Part shown: piece after piece, positions 27,551-37,300 of the stretch
Layout of the letters: every line of letters begins with the position of its first letter
Position numbering within the stretch: the stretch's first letter is position 1
NCBI RefSeq assembly: GCF_024399335.1
Contig: NZ_CP075339.1
Coordinates: 2,790,001 to 2,854,000 of the forward strand
From: Leucobacter aridicollis
GTDB lineage: Bacteria > Actinomycetota > Actinomycetes > Actinomycetales > Microbacteriaceae
Length of the DNA stretch: 64,000 nucleotides
Direction: 5' to 3'
Position numbers and translations under genes: made by a program
The notes under the pieces: model-generated
What the model was told of the DNA's origin: nothing
What the model saw: the letters and a program-made list of their open reading frames with translations, nothing else
The model's database searches: none

Positions 27551-29968
27551 ATGCACCATAAGACCGTGTTCCACTCGGAACAGCTCGAGATTGCCTCCGA
27601 GCTGTTGAACCGCGGTGAGCTCGTTATCATCTCGGCTCCAACAGGCAGCGGGCGAACTCATTTCCTTGCCGGCCTCCAATCCCGCATCGCCTCGCAGCAG
27701 TCCTTCATCGTAAGCACGACACTCCCCCACGCTGCCGAGCAGCTACGCGCAGTCCCTCCGTCGGCGACGATCCTCATCGATGCACTCGAACACGCGGACG
27801 CAGACTTCCTCGAAGCGTGGGGCGAGCGCGTCCAATCCGCAGAGTCCAGCGCCGCGGTGATCGACCCTACTGGTTTTGACAGCTCGTTCCGTGGTCTGCT
27901 CTCTGGGTCAGCCAAGCTCTTCGACACTGTCGATACGGTGATGGACGGCGCAACGAGCATTGGTCTCCCCCGTCTTGCCGATGACGCACTCGCCAGACTG
28001 CTTCACGAACACAGCACCGACGTACTCGATTCCGGCATGCTGCACGCAATTACGCGGCTTGCAGACGGCCGCCCGAAGTGGGCGCTCGCCTTGCTCGAGC
28101 TCGCAAAGGTCGGCGGAGTCGCTGCGTTTCCTCGGCCCGAGATCCTGACCTCCCAACCCACCGGTCTAGCAGCTTCTGCGCTCAGGAGCGTCGCACGAAC
28201 AGTGAGAGATCTCCCGCCCGAGTCCGTCACGGCCGCGGTCCTACTGTCGCGGTTTGACCCACTGGATCTGAAGGGTATCGAGGATCTGGTCGGTAGTCAC
28301 CACACCGAGCTCTTGCTTCGGCAAGGCATTCTCGCGTCAGTCGGCACGCGTTCGCTCTATTACGTGCCACCGTTCGTAGCATCCGCGATTCGCGACCTAG
28401 CACCGACAGATGCCCTCACCGTCTTCGAAGACACGGCGCAAGAACGGCTGCTTGCAAAGTACTCGCTCGGATTTCCACTCTCGGTGAGCGACGCCGTGTT
28501 TTGTAGCCGCCCGTTTACCGCAGCAAGACCGCAGGTGGCCGAGAAGTACTCGTCGCTACGAAGCTCACTGATCGAGAAGACAATTGTCGAGCTCATTGAC
28601 TTCGGCGAGGAACAGCTCGCAAGATCGCTACTGCTCCGCAGCACCGACACGCAAGTGCTGTTGAGCCCAACGCTCCGCGCCGCTGTCATCGGGGCACTTG
28701 TCGGCCCCGAAGCGGGCCTCTCCCACATTGGGCCGCCGCCAGAGCACGATTCAAACGCCTTTGTCGGCTGGCTGGGCGTGCACTCGAGGCTGAGCGAGCT
28801 CGCCCTCACCCCGTCGGCACCTGAAGACATCTTCCCAGCTGACCGAGCAGAACATGATCTCGAACGGGTCGTGTGGCTCTTCAACCGCTCAGCAATGCTC
28901 ACCTCCGAACAAGTCGCGTTCCTTGAGCAATGTGGCCGCAGCCACGCTGACACGACCACGGGGATGCTTGCAGACACACTTGTGAATCTCGACGCAGCTA
29001 CAAAAGGGGAGCTCTCCCCCGGTTCGTGGATCGAGCGCGCGGGCCCCGTCCCTCGCACATCGTCACAAACGCTCACCGAACTCCCGCATACATCTGGAAT
29101 GGTGCTGCTTTCCCAGGCGCTCACCTGTTTTGTGCTCGGCAAAGGACCCGTGTTCGCTCCCGAGTTCGTCGACATTGCCCGCCGAAGCCCACTCTATGAA
29201 TTCCACGCACGATGGCTTCGCCACTACGAAGCGTCGGCTACGGCGCTCGCCTGCGGAGACCTCATCCGGGCACACCGCGAATGGGGACTCCTGATTGGCA
29301 CCGCCCCTCACCTCATCCCGTTGCGAGTCGAGGCGCAGCTGAACTCGATCCATTCGGGTCTTGGTCACGCCGCTTCGCCTGTCGCAGCCCTCGACACACC
29401 CGACGTGGCGGCTAATGATTCAGAAGCACAGCTGAGGCTCTTCATGTATTTTGCGGGCAAGCACGCAACTCTTGCGCAGCATCACTCGATCCCGTTGGCC
29501 GGCGACCGAACCGCACCACTCATGTCTCTCATGCGCGCACATCTCACCGCTGCCGCAGCCGAGAATCCCCGCGAGTTGGCCCGTATCGCGGAGGTGTTGC
29601 GGCAGCGTCGAGCATGGGCCCCAGCCCTCTACGCTTTGGGCCAAGCGCGGGAGATTTTCCTAAGCCGGAGATCTGGCGTTGCCGCAACCGAGTGCGCAGA
29701 ACAAATTGATGAGCTGGAGCGGGAGATTGCGCACACCGTGCCAAGCTACCTGCGACGTAGCACCCTCACAAGCGACTATTTGCACCTCACCGCGCGCGAG
29801 CGTGAGGTTGCGGCGCTCGCCGCTGAGGGACTCGCGAACAAAGCGATTGCGGCCCGGCTGCACTGCAGCATTCGTACCGTGGAGTCACATATTGCCCAGG
29901 CACGCGCGAAGCTCGGGGCTGCGTCGAGAAAAGACCTCGCGAACTATCGGTCGCTGTTCGAAGCCTAA
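27551..29968 (+). CDS. Large LuxR-family regulator with degenerate P-loop
   Basis: 805 residues with the same plan as the protein at 9445-12030: ATPase-like N terminus, long helical middle, LuxR DNA-binding end (about 740-795: LTAREREVAALAAEG, KAIAARL, SIRTVESHIAQARAKL). The P-loop is APTGSGRT (29-36): arginine replaces the lysine that contacts ATP phosphates, and alanine the first glycine. A Walker B-like ATILIDALEHAD follows. ATP binding or hydrolysis may be weak or lost. The divergent surface-protein gene is the natural target candidate. Confidence 0.85.
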   Translation: MHHKTVFHSEQLEIASELLNRGELVIISAPTGSGRTHFLAGLQSRIASQQSFIVSTTLPHAAEQLRAVPPSATILIDALEHADADFLEAWGERVQSAESSAAVIDPTGFDSSFRGLLSGSAKLFDTVDTVMDGATSIGLPRLADDALARLLHEHSTDVLDSGMLHAITRLADGRPKWALALLELAKVGGVAAFPRPEILTSQPTGLAASALRSVARTVRDLPPESVTAAVLLSRFDPLDLKGIEDLVGSHHTELLLRQGILASVGTRSLYYVPPFVASAIRDLAPTDALTVFEDTAQERLLAKYSLGFPLSVSDAVFCSRPFTAARPQVAEKYSSLRSSLIEKTIVELIDFGEEQLARSLLLRSTDTQVLLSPTLRAAVIGALVGPEAGLSHIGPPPEHDSNAFVGWLGVHSRLSELALTPSAPEDIFPADRAEHDLERVVWLFNRSAMLTSEQVAFLEQCGRSHADTTTGMLADTLVNLDAATKGELSPGSWIERAGPVPRTSSQTLTELPHTSGMVLLSQALTCFVLGKGPVFAPEFVDIARRSPLYEFHARWLRHYEASATALACGDLIRAHREWGLLIGTAPHLIPLRVEAQLNSIHSGLGHAASPVAALDTPDVAANDSEAQLRLFMYFAGKHATLAQHHSIPLAGDRTAPLMSLMRAHLTAAAAENPRELARIAEVLRQRRAWAPALYALGQAREIFLSRRSGVAATECAEQIDELEREIAHTVPSYLRRSTLTSDYLHLTAREREVAALAAEGLANKAIAARLHCSIRTVESHIAQARAKLGAASRKDLANYRSLFEA

Positions 29969-30022
29969 CGCACCTTCGTGAGGCGCCCGGATTGACCAGC
30001 GGGACGAGGGCTGTACGCGCCT

Positions 30023-30484
30023 CTACGCCGCCCCTGCGAAACCCTGCTGGCGCCACGCCTCGTAGCTCGCGATGGCCGCACAGTTTGCGAGGTTCATCGA
30101 GCGCGGGCCAGGGAGCATCGGAATCCGGAGGCGGTCAGTAATCGCCGGGTGGTCCAGGATTTCCTGGGGCAGCCCGGTGGGTTCTGGCCCGAAGAGCAGC
30201 ACGTCGGTCGGCTCATACGCAACGTCAGTGTACGGCCGAGTTGTTCGAGCTGTGAACGCGAAGACCCGTGCGGGCGCGAGCGCTTCAAGCGCTGCCTCGA
30301 ACGAATCGTGCAGGTGAACGACGGCGAGATCGTGGTAGTCGAGCCCTGCGCGCTTCAGTTTCGAATCCTCGAAATCAAAGAGCGGGTTCACGATGTGGAG
30401 CTCAGCCCCAGTGCCTGCCGCGAGGCGAATCGTGTTGCCGGTGTTGCCAGCAATGCGGGGCTCAAAGAAGAGGATACGAGTCAC
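30023..30484 (-). CDS. trmL: tRNA (cytidine(34)-2'-O)-methyltransferase
   Basis: 153 residues from GTG at 30484. A SPOUT-fold methyltransferase: NTGNTIRLAAGTGAELHIV (14-32), LLFGPEPTGLP (96-106) and IPMLPGPRSMNLANCAAIA (121-139) form the knotted S-adenosylmethionine site. NTGNTIRL is close to the usual NTGNIIRL. It methylates the wobble ribose of tRNA-Leu isoacceptors in known members. Convergent with the LuxR gene and divergent from the SnoaL-like gene. Confidence 0.9.
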   Translation of the reverse strand: MTRILFFEPRIAGNTGNTIRLAAGTGAELHIVNPLFDFEDSKLKRAGLDYHDLAVVHLHDSFEAALEALAPARVFAFTARTTRPYTDVAYEPTDVLLFGPEPTGLPQEILDHPAITDRLRIPMLPGPRSMNLANCAAIASYEAWRQQGFAGAA

Positions 30485-30549
30485 CCAGACAGAATACTCC
30501 TCGTGCGCGAAACAGCATCCCGCCGCGCAGCCCGAGATAGACACAGCAC

Positions 30550-30562
30550 TAGAATCTGATCA
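30550..30562 (+). promoter_or_regulatory. -10 element for a leaderless transcript
   Basis: TAGAAT at 30550-30555 is a near-consensus -10 hexamer, and the A of the ATG at 30562 lies seven bases after it, where transcription should begin. No Shine-Dalgarno sequence is present. Confidence 0.5.
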
Positions 30563-30987
30563 TGAGTCGCAGCACCGCAGAGACTGTCCGAGGGTTCCTC
30601 ACCGAGGTGCGTAGCGGGGCGTCACCCGAACGCGCCGCGCACTACATGGCAACTACCGTGCTCGCCCATCAGGTGCGCGCCGGGGCGCGCACGACGCTTG
30701 AGCGCGGCGCCGCCAACTACACCGAGCACGTCGAAGAAATGCTCGAGATGTTTGGCCCATTCGAACTCGTCGTCGACGAACTGCTTGTCGACGGCGACCG
30801 CGCCTACGCAAGGTGGATCCAACGGGGCCATCACGTTGGCGACATCGACGGCCACGCGCCGACAGGCAGGCCGATCGAGACTATCGGGAGCGCCGTGTAT
30901 CGCGTCGAGGGCGGCTACATCGTCGAGTACTGGATTCAACAGGACGCCGCGGGGCTCGCCGCCCAGCTTGCAGCTGCCGGGGCCTAA
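30562..30987 (+). CDS. SnoaL/NTF2-like ester-cyclase-type small protein
   Basis: 141 residues with the cone-shaped NTF2-like pattern: an N-terminal helix pair, HVEEMLEMFGPFELVVDELLVDGDRAYARWIQRGHHVGD and GRPIETIGSAVYRVEGGYIVEYWIQQD as strands. SnoaL-like polyketide cyclases share this layout, but the fold is used for many functions and no substrate can be named. Probably leaderless. Its stop codon interleaves with that of the convergent gene (CTAA). Confidence 0.75.
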   Translation: MSRSTAETVRGFLTEVRSGASPERAAHYMATTVLAHQVRAGARTTLERGAANYTEHVEEMLEMFGPFELVVDELLVDGDRAYARWIQRGHHVGDIDGHAPTGRPIETIGSAVYRVEGGYIVEYWIQQDAAGLAAQLAAAGA

Positions 30988-31412
30988 AGGGCCATCCAGC
31001 AGTACAGCCCAGCGCCCTCCTCGGCTGCCCGCCGCGCCAGATCGCGCCAGTCCCGCAGCATCGGAAGCAGCTGTTCAGGATCGCCGCTCCCCCAGAATTC
31101 CTCGGTCTGCGACCAGGGACCGACAACCTGAGCAAGCTCGTCGTCTGATGCGGAGGCGAGCGCTTCGGTGAAAGCATCAGGCATAGAGACGACCCACGCG
31201 CTCTCGTCATCGGGGTCGCTGACGAGTCTTGCCCAGGACTTCTCGGCCACGATCTCGTCGTAGTCTCGCCCGGTGAGGAGGGCCAGCAGCGTTCCAGCCT
31301 GCACCGTGGCATCGACTGCGTCGACGGCGGGGAGCCCAGCTGGTCCCTCGCCAACGGCCGCAGCCGCGGCCTCGTGTGAGTCGGCGATGAAGTACGTGTT
31401 GATCACTCCCAT
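30984..31412 (-). CDS. Conserved hypothetical protein
   Basis: 142 residues from ATG at 31412, with GAGAGG six bases upstream. It starts MGVINTYFIADSHEAA and is acidic, with several Trp (EEFWGSGDPEQLLPMLRDW). The opening resembles DUF1877-like proteins loosely, but I do not place it. No signal or membrane segment. The preceding gene (31426-31884) ends 13 bases upstream, so they form an operon. Confidence 0.65.
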   Translation of the reverse strand: MGVINTYFIADSHEAAAAAVGEGPAGLPAVDAVDATVQAGTLLALLTGRDYDEIVAEKSWARLVSDPDDESAWVVSMPDAFTEALASASDDELAQVVGPWSQTEEFWGSGDPEQLLPMLRDWRDLARRAAEEGAGLYCWMAL

Positions 31413-31425
31413 GAGAAGCCTCTCG

Positions 31426-31884
31426 TCAAATATTGTCCGCGACAACTGCGCCGTCGGGTGATTCGATACGCCAGATCAGGCCGTCGTCCTGAGCGGGGAG
31501 GAGCGGCCGCAGCCAGGTGGCTACGGCCGCTACCAGTGCATCTTCGAGGTCATCGCGCGACCACCCGGCTGGTCGGCCTGGCACCTCGGGCTCCCAGCCA
31601 AGTTCTCCCCAGAGGACTCCAAACAGCTGGCGTTCGTCGTCGAAGCGGCGATCGAGAGCGAACCCGTCGCGCCCCTCGAAGCGTGCCCACACGTCAAAGG
31701 GCCCTTCGCCGTCTTGATCGACGAAGACATTAATGACGATTGCATCGGCGCTGGCCGTTCCGCCTGCGCCGTCACCTGCTGAGGAGGTTGCGGCGCTGGC
31801 GAAGCGTTCGAGCCTTGCTCTCACAGTGTCAGAGCGTACTTCGAGCAGCGGGTACAGAGCAGTCTCGTAGTCGCGCTGGTCCAT
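31426..31884 (-). CDS. Conserved hypothetical protein
   Basis: 152 residues, soluble and acidic. ADAIVINVFVDQDGEGPFDVWARF suggests a beta core; WSRDDLEDALVAAVATWLRPLLP is a helix. No named family recognised. Last ATG-started gene before the 13-base gap to the next one, and follows the FBP gene after 21 bases, so the three minus-strand genes (32409 down to 30984) look like one transcript. Confidence 0.6.
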   Translation of the reverse strand: MDQRDYETALYPLLEVRSDTVRARLERFASAATSSAGDGAGGTASADAIVINVFVDQDGEGPFDVWARFEGRDGFALDRRFDDERQLFGVLWGELGWEPEVPGRPAGWSRDDLEDALVAAVATWLRPLLPAQDDGLIWRIESPDGAVVADNI

Positions 31885-31905
31885 GCTGCCAGCGTAGCGC
31901 GGCGG

Positions 31906-32409
31906 CTACCTGCCCGCCACGAGCATGTCGGCGAAGCCCGCGACCTTCAACCGCAGCGTGTCGATGCGCTGCGCCCGAGCCCTAGCGACGTCAAAGCCCT
32001 CGTATGCGGGCGGCGGATCGTTGCGCACGTTTCGGGAGCATTGGAACTCTCGGCACAGCAGGATTCCCACAGTGCTGCCCTTTCGGCCGGCCTCGCCCGC
32101 TCGCTTCGCGGCCCAGAACACGACTTCGTTCGGTAGCCGAACGTCTTGGCACCAGTTGCACATGGCCCGCGAGCGCGGTGTCGCCTCTGCCTGGGTGAAG
32201 GTCACGCCAACAGGGTCCCCGCCGAATGTCGGCAGCACTGCGTAGGCGCGGCGCACATACTTCGGGTCGCGCCAGCCGTAGAAGTCGAGCTCGGCCCAGT
32301 CGGCGTCCGTCAGCGTTTCGAAACCCGCCGGCAATGAGAGTTCCTTCGTCTCTCTGCGCGACGCGTTGACGAACGATGAACGAATGAATGATTCTGTGAG
32401 GGGTTGCAT
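31906..32409 (-). CDS. FBP-domain protein, FusB-like EF-G-binding zinc protein
   Basis: 167 residues. Cys84 and Cys87 (CNWC) with Cys119 and Cys124 (CREFQC) form the four-cysteine treble-clef zinc finger of the FBP C-terminal family, to which FusB-type EF-G-binding proteins belong. WRDPKYVRRAYAVLPT is another conserved block. Known members bind elongation factor G and free it from fusidic acid-stalled ribosomes; whether this one gives resistance cannot be told from sequence. Confidence 0.84.
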   Translation of the reverse strand: MQPLTESFIRSSFVNASRRETKELSLPAGFETLTDADWAELDFYGWRDPKYVRRAYAVLPTFGGDPVGVTFTQAEATPRSRAMCNWCQDVRLPNEVVFWAAKRAGEAGRKGSTVGILLCREFQCSRNVRNDPPPAYEGFDVARARAQRIDTLRLKVAGFADMLVAGR

Positions 32410-32482
32410 GAGTCAGCCTTTCGGGTACCAACCGCACGAGCGCGGAAAAGTCCCCAGAGTAATGAGAAATGGGTGCACTAAA

Positions 32483-32519
32483 CCCGCGGCGGGTGAGCGC
32501 TCAGCGCTCCCGCCGCGGG
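32483..32519 (-). terminator. GC-rich hairpin
   Basis: CCCGCGGCGGG (32483-32493) and CCCGCCGCGGG (32509-32519) form a perfect 11-base stem. Lies after the amino-acid permease gene and before the FBP gene; a terminator for the permease transcript. Confidence 0.65.
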
Positions 32520-32529
32520 GGCAGTGTAG

Positions 32530-32598
32530 TCACTCACCGTCAGCAAGGGCTTCGCTGACGACCTCCTGACGCTGCGAATACAGCTCTCGGTAGCTCAT
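32530..32598 (-). CDS. Possible 22-residue small protein
   Basis: ATG at 32598 opens a 22-codon frame (MSYRELYSQRQEVVSEALADGE) that ends just before the terminator hairpin and 24 bases after the permease stop. The sequence looks like an amphipathic helix, but there is no clear ribosome site and it may be chance. Confidence 0.25.
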   Translation of the reverse strand: MSYRELYSQRQEVVSEALADGE

Positions 32599-32621
32599 GA
32601 GTTCGAGTGTACTCTCGCGGG

Positions 32622-34088
32622 CTACTCCACGCTCTCAGCTTCCTGCTCGTTTGCCTTTGCTGCACGGACGCGAGCGAGACGCCGGCGCACTGCCGGCCAG
32701 AACACCGCGAGTACCGCGACCGATACGAGGCTTGTCCAGACCTGCGTTCGGGTACCGTCGCCACTCACGACCATGATGACGACAATGCCGATTACGGCAA
32801 GGATGACGAGGATCCCCAGCCACGGGTGAAGCCACATTTTCAGTTCTAGGCCCGCGACCTCCTCTTTTGACATTCGCTGCCGCATGCGAATCTGAGTCGC
32901 CGCGATGAAGGCATACACGAACAGTGCAACCAGACCGGCCGAGTTCATGATGAAGTCGAAAATGCCAGACTCGGGTGCGGCGAAGTTCACGATGACCGCC
33001 GCATAGCCTCCGAGCGTCGACGCGATGACTGCTGCGATCGGCACGCCATTGCGCGAGCGCTTTGCAACAATCGCAGGTGCATAGCCCTGCTCTGCGAGCG
33101 CTGCAAACATGCGCGCTGCCGAGTAGAGGCCCGAATTCAGCACCGAGCAGACAGCCGTTAGTGTGACTGCGCTCATGATCGCGCCAGCAGCCGGGATGCC
33201 GTAGAGGGTGAAGACGTGCACGAAGGGGCCTTCGACCTGCGGGTCGGGCAACTCGTTCCACGGGACGATGACGACGATTAGGAACACCGCGCCGACAAAA
33301 AACAGCAGAATTCGCCACACGACAGTCGTCGTTGCTTGCCGCACGCCCTTCGCTGGGTTCTCTGATTCAGCTGCCGCCATCACAGCGATCTCAGTGCCGA
33401 AGTACGAGAAGATCACGATCGCGACGCCAGCGATGACTGGCCAGATTCCGTTCGGCGCAAAGCCACCGTGCTCCCACAGGTTCGGCAGCGAAAAAGACCC
33501 ACCAGGCCAGAGCCCAAAGGCGAAGAGTACGCCGACTCCAAGGAAGACGACGATTGCGACGACCTTGATGCTCGCAAGCCAGAACTCCACCTCGCCGAAC
33601 GATCGAACGGAGACAACGTTTGTCACCGTGAAGATGAGCATCATCGTGATCGAGAACACCCACTCGGGAATTCCGGGCATCCAGCTATGGAGGATCGCCC
33701 CGCTCACAACCGCTTCGAACGCGATGACGCCGACCCAGAAGTACCAGTACAGCCAGCCGACGAAGTAGGCCGCCCAGTCGCCGAGGCCAACCCTGGCGTA
33801 CTCCATGAAAGACCCTGTGGTTGGGCGCGCCGCCGCCATCTCGCCGAGCATGCGCATCGCTAAGAAGACAAGCACCCCGCCGATAAGGTAGGAGACGAGT
33901 GCCGCAGGGCCCACCGATCGGATGACGTTGCCCGAGCCGACGAACAAGCTCGCGCCGATGATTCCGCCAAGCGTGATCATCGTAATGTGGCGCGAAGCCA
34001 GCTTCTTGGACTTAGCGGTGCCCTTGCCAGGCACCACCTGTGCTACTGAGGTCGCTGGTGAAACCGGCTTGTCGTAATTCGCTCGCAT
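32622..34088 (-). CDS. Amino-acid permease, APC superfamily
   Basis: 488 residues from ATG at 34088, 12 helices. SRHITMITLGGIIGASLFVGSG is the family's first-helix signature, GGVLVFLAMRMLGEMAAARP follows, and FSYFGTEIAVMAAAESENPAKGV is the conserved loop after helix six. The pattern is that of the AAT subfamily (GABA, proline or aromatic amino acids). Substrate unknown. ATG-start choice drops an Arg-rich upstream extension. Confidence 0.88.
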   Translation of the reverse strand: MRANYDKPVSPATSVAQVVPGKGTAKSKKLASRHITMITLGGIIGASLFVGSGNVIRSVGPAALVSYLIGGVLVFLAMRMLGEMAAARPTTGSFMEYARVGLGDWAAYFVGWLYWYFWVGVIAFEAVVSGAILHSWMPGIPEWVFSITMMLIFTVTNVVSVRSFGEVEFWLASIKVVAIVVFLGVGVLFAFGLWPGGSFSLPNLWEHGGFAPNGIWPVIAGVAIVIFSYFGTEIAVMAAAESENPAKGVRQATTTVVWRILLFFVGAVFLIVVIVPWNELPDPQVEGPFVHVFTLYGIPAAGAIMSAVTLTAVCSVLNSGLYSAARMFAALAEQGYAPAIVAKRSRNGVPIAAVIASTLGGYAAVIVNFAAPESGIFDFIMNSAGLVALFVYAFIAATQIRMRQRMSKEEVAGLELKMWLHPWLGILVILAVIGIVVIMVVSGDGTRTQVWTSLVSVAVLAVFWPAVRRRLARVRAAKANEQEAESVE

Positions 34089-34384
34089 ACCTGCCCTATC
34101 GTCGCGTCTCTGCGGATGCACACAGGCTACGCAGCGCACCGATTCGAGCTAAACGAACTTCTGCACAGTCCTGCGGTCAATATCGTGCAAACCCATCTTC
34201 GCTGCGATTTCCCTTGCCTGCTGCTTCGCTCCCAACCGAATCCGGTATGCCATGGCACAAGAACGGCGGTTTCCGGGCCCGAGATTTCCCCTATTCTGGG
34301 GGGGGTCAGGCCCGTGAACTGCGGAGCGGGCCCCGCCCAGCCGGTGTTGGCCGCGCGGAGCCCGCCCCTCAGATCGCAGGTCTC

Positions 34385-37300
34385 CTACTGAGTGCGCCGC
34401 ATGCGCATCAGCAATAGCGCACCGCCCGCGAGGAGGGCGAGCATGGCCGCGCCAGCGCTCAATCCCAAGGTCAGTGGGCTCGCACCTGAGTGAACGAGTG
34501 GGTCGCCGGGCTTCTGGTCCGGGGTCTCAGTGGAACCGTCGCCGGGGCCTGGCTTGGGGTTGGGACCACCGTCAACACCGGGCTCGGTCTCCTTTTCGTA
34601 GGTCACAGTTCCGACTGCTGATCCTCGATCACCAATTACTGCGTGCGCAGTCGGCTCTGAAAGTGTGAGGGTCAACGATCGTTCCCGGACATCAGATGTC
34701 ATCTTTGTCGTCGAGATGGTGACTACCTTGTTCGTGGCATCTCCCGCAGACCACGTCACCACCTCATCGACCGCCTCAAAGTGTTCGCCAGCAACCGCCG
34801 TACCATCAACGGACCTAACCCGAACGCTCGCTTCGCCCGTCCACGGGTCCAACTCCGCGTCGGTGCGCGACAGCGTAAAGGTGAGCGCATCACCCGAGGC
34901 GACGCGGGCGTCGCCTCCAAACGCAACCACCGTAGTATTCGGAACCGCCGATTCGAGCGTGACCGTGGCCGAACTCCGATCGGCGACCACGTTGAATGCG
35001 CTCGGCTCTGGCTGCAAGAGCTCAACCTCGAAGATTCGCTCTGGGTCGCCCGCCGGCACCGCGAATGACTCGATCGTCACAGTTTTCGGTGCCGCATCGC
35101 CAGTGGCCCAGGTGAGCCGTTCTGAGTAAGCAGCGTAGTGGGTCCCCGCGAGCGCCGAGCCATCCTTCGTCGCAACAAGCACGCTCGCCTCCCCTGTCCA
35201 TGGGTTCACCGCGGCGTCGTTCCGGCTGACCTCGAACGAGAAGTCAGTGCCTGCGCGCCCACGCTGATCCGCGCCGATTGTAAAGGACGTCGCGTCTGGC
35301 TGGGGATAGGTGATCGTCAAGCCGCTCACAGCGCGTGGGGCAGGCTTCGCATATGGCTCAGGCGGGTCCGCGGCTACCACCCGAAGTGCCAGGACGCGGT
35401 TCGAGTCGCCAGCGCTGCCAGGAGTCACCGTAATTGTGAACTCCTTTGCCGCAGCGTCACCCCGTTTCCACGTGAGGGGCACAGTCGCCGAGTAGTCGTC
35501 GCCATCCGTCGCCATCGGGTCGTAGATCTTCACCGCAACCTTGGCGTCGCCCGTCCATGGGTGGTGCATGCTGTCGGTCCTGGTAACTGTGAAGGTGACG
35601 TCCTGCTCGCCGTCGCCCGGAACGTGCCCGGGCTGCTTGGCTGCCGCCCGAACAAGCTGTGGCTTGCTGATAGAGAACTCTGAGGGCTCAGGCTGCGGAT
35701 AGCTGATCGTCAGATCAGTGGTGAAGCCCCCGCCCAGTTCAGTCACGTTTGCGGGTGTGGGATCAGAGAGTTCGACTGAGAGCGCGGCCTCGTCGGTTCC
35801 AGCCTCACCGCCGAGAACTCTCACGCGCACGGATTTCTCCGTCGCAGTTTCACCCGGCGCCCAGGAGACCGTCGTATCGAGTGCCTCATAATGTGAGCCC
35901 GCCTTCGCGGTTCCGTCCACGGTCCGAACGCGGACACTTGCTTCACCCGTGTACGGGTTTTCTGCTGCGTCGGTGCGCGTGACTCTGAACTCAACTTCGA
36001 CGTCGCCATCAGCGACAACGTCTTGGTCCTCGCTGATCTCAAAGAAACTCGTGTTCGGTTGCGGCACGGTGATGTCAAACCGCTGCGTCATGGCGTTTCC
36101 AAGCGCGTCCGCGACCCGAATTTCGAAGGTCCAATCTCCCGACACGTCGGGCGTTCCAGTCAGCGTGACGCCATCTACGGTCAGCCACGCGGGAACGTCG
36201 CCGGAAAGCGTCATCTCGGCCATTGGGAAGCCATCAGTAAACGTTACGTCGCGATACCACGCCTCGCCGAGCGGAACCGTCGCACTGTCCTCGCTCGTGA
36301 TCGAGCTCCACACAATCGGCATCGCAACCGTACCGGTGAAGCGATCATTCTTCTTGCTTTCCTCAGCGAACGTGTACTCGAGGTCGGGCCAGGCCTTGAT
36401 CACCTCGATCTGCATGAGCGGTAGTTCAGGGTCAGGGATCGGCGCGAGGTTACCCCCGGGGGCAGGGAATGAGCCATCGCGCTTCGCAAGCTGTCCGGTT
36501 GCATCGTGACGGAACATCTTTGCGCCCCTCGGCACATACTTCGCTTCGCCCGTGACCTGCTGCGCGGTCACCGCGAACGCTCCCGTCGCGGCCGCCTCGG
36601 GAGCCTCTTGGAATCCTTCGAGCGACGAGATCGCATTGCCCAGAGCCTGCAGACTTGTGAGGCCGGTGAGGCCGAAGAGCGGTTCAAGTGACGTCGCACC
36701 GATCGCATTCATGTGAAGCCGCGTGAGCTCGGGTTTGTTTCCCAATGCACCGAGGTCGTCACCAATATCGGAGTTGTAGTTCACCTCAAGGGTGCGCAGG
36801 CTTGCCATCCCTTCGATTCCGTCGAGACTCTGCAGCTTTGCGTAGTCGAAGCTCAGGTTGCGCATCTGAGTAAGTTTCGAGATGGGCTCAAGCGTCGTGA
36901 TATTCGTATACCCGGCACTGATGTTCGTGATCTTCACCAGGTCTGACAGCGGCTCAAGCGTCTCGACGGCAGTTTTGTAGACGCTGACTGACGTCAGTGA
37001 CGTGAGCTCGCGAAGGGGTGAGAGATCGACGAGCAGCGGGTTCTGCGACGCCGTGAAGTCGCGCAGTGTCGTGAGACCGCGAAGCGGTGACAGGTCAGCG
37101 AGCGTTACGTTTCGTGAGACGTCGAGTTTGTTCAGTTTGGCAAGCGCGCCAAGCGGTGCGAGATCAGAGAGCTCTGGGTTCCCGGTGAGGCTCAACGTCG
37201 TGAGTCCCGTGATGTCCCCAACGTCGGCGAGTGAGGCGTTCGTGACATGCGCGTCTGTAAGTGTCAGGTTGTTTAGTTTCGGCATCGCTGCCGCAGCCGC

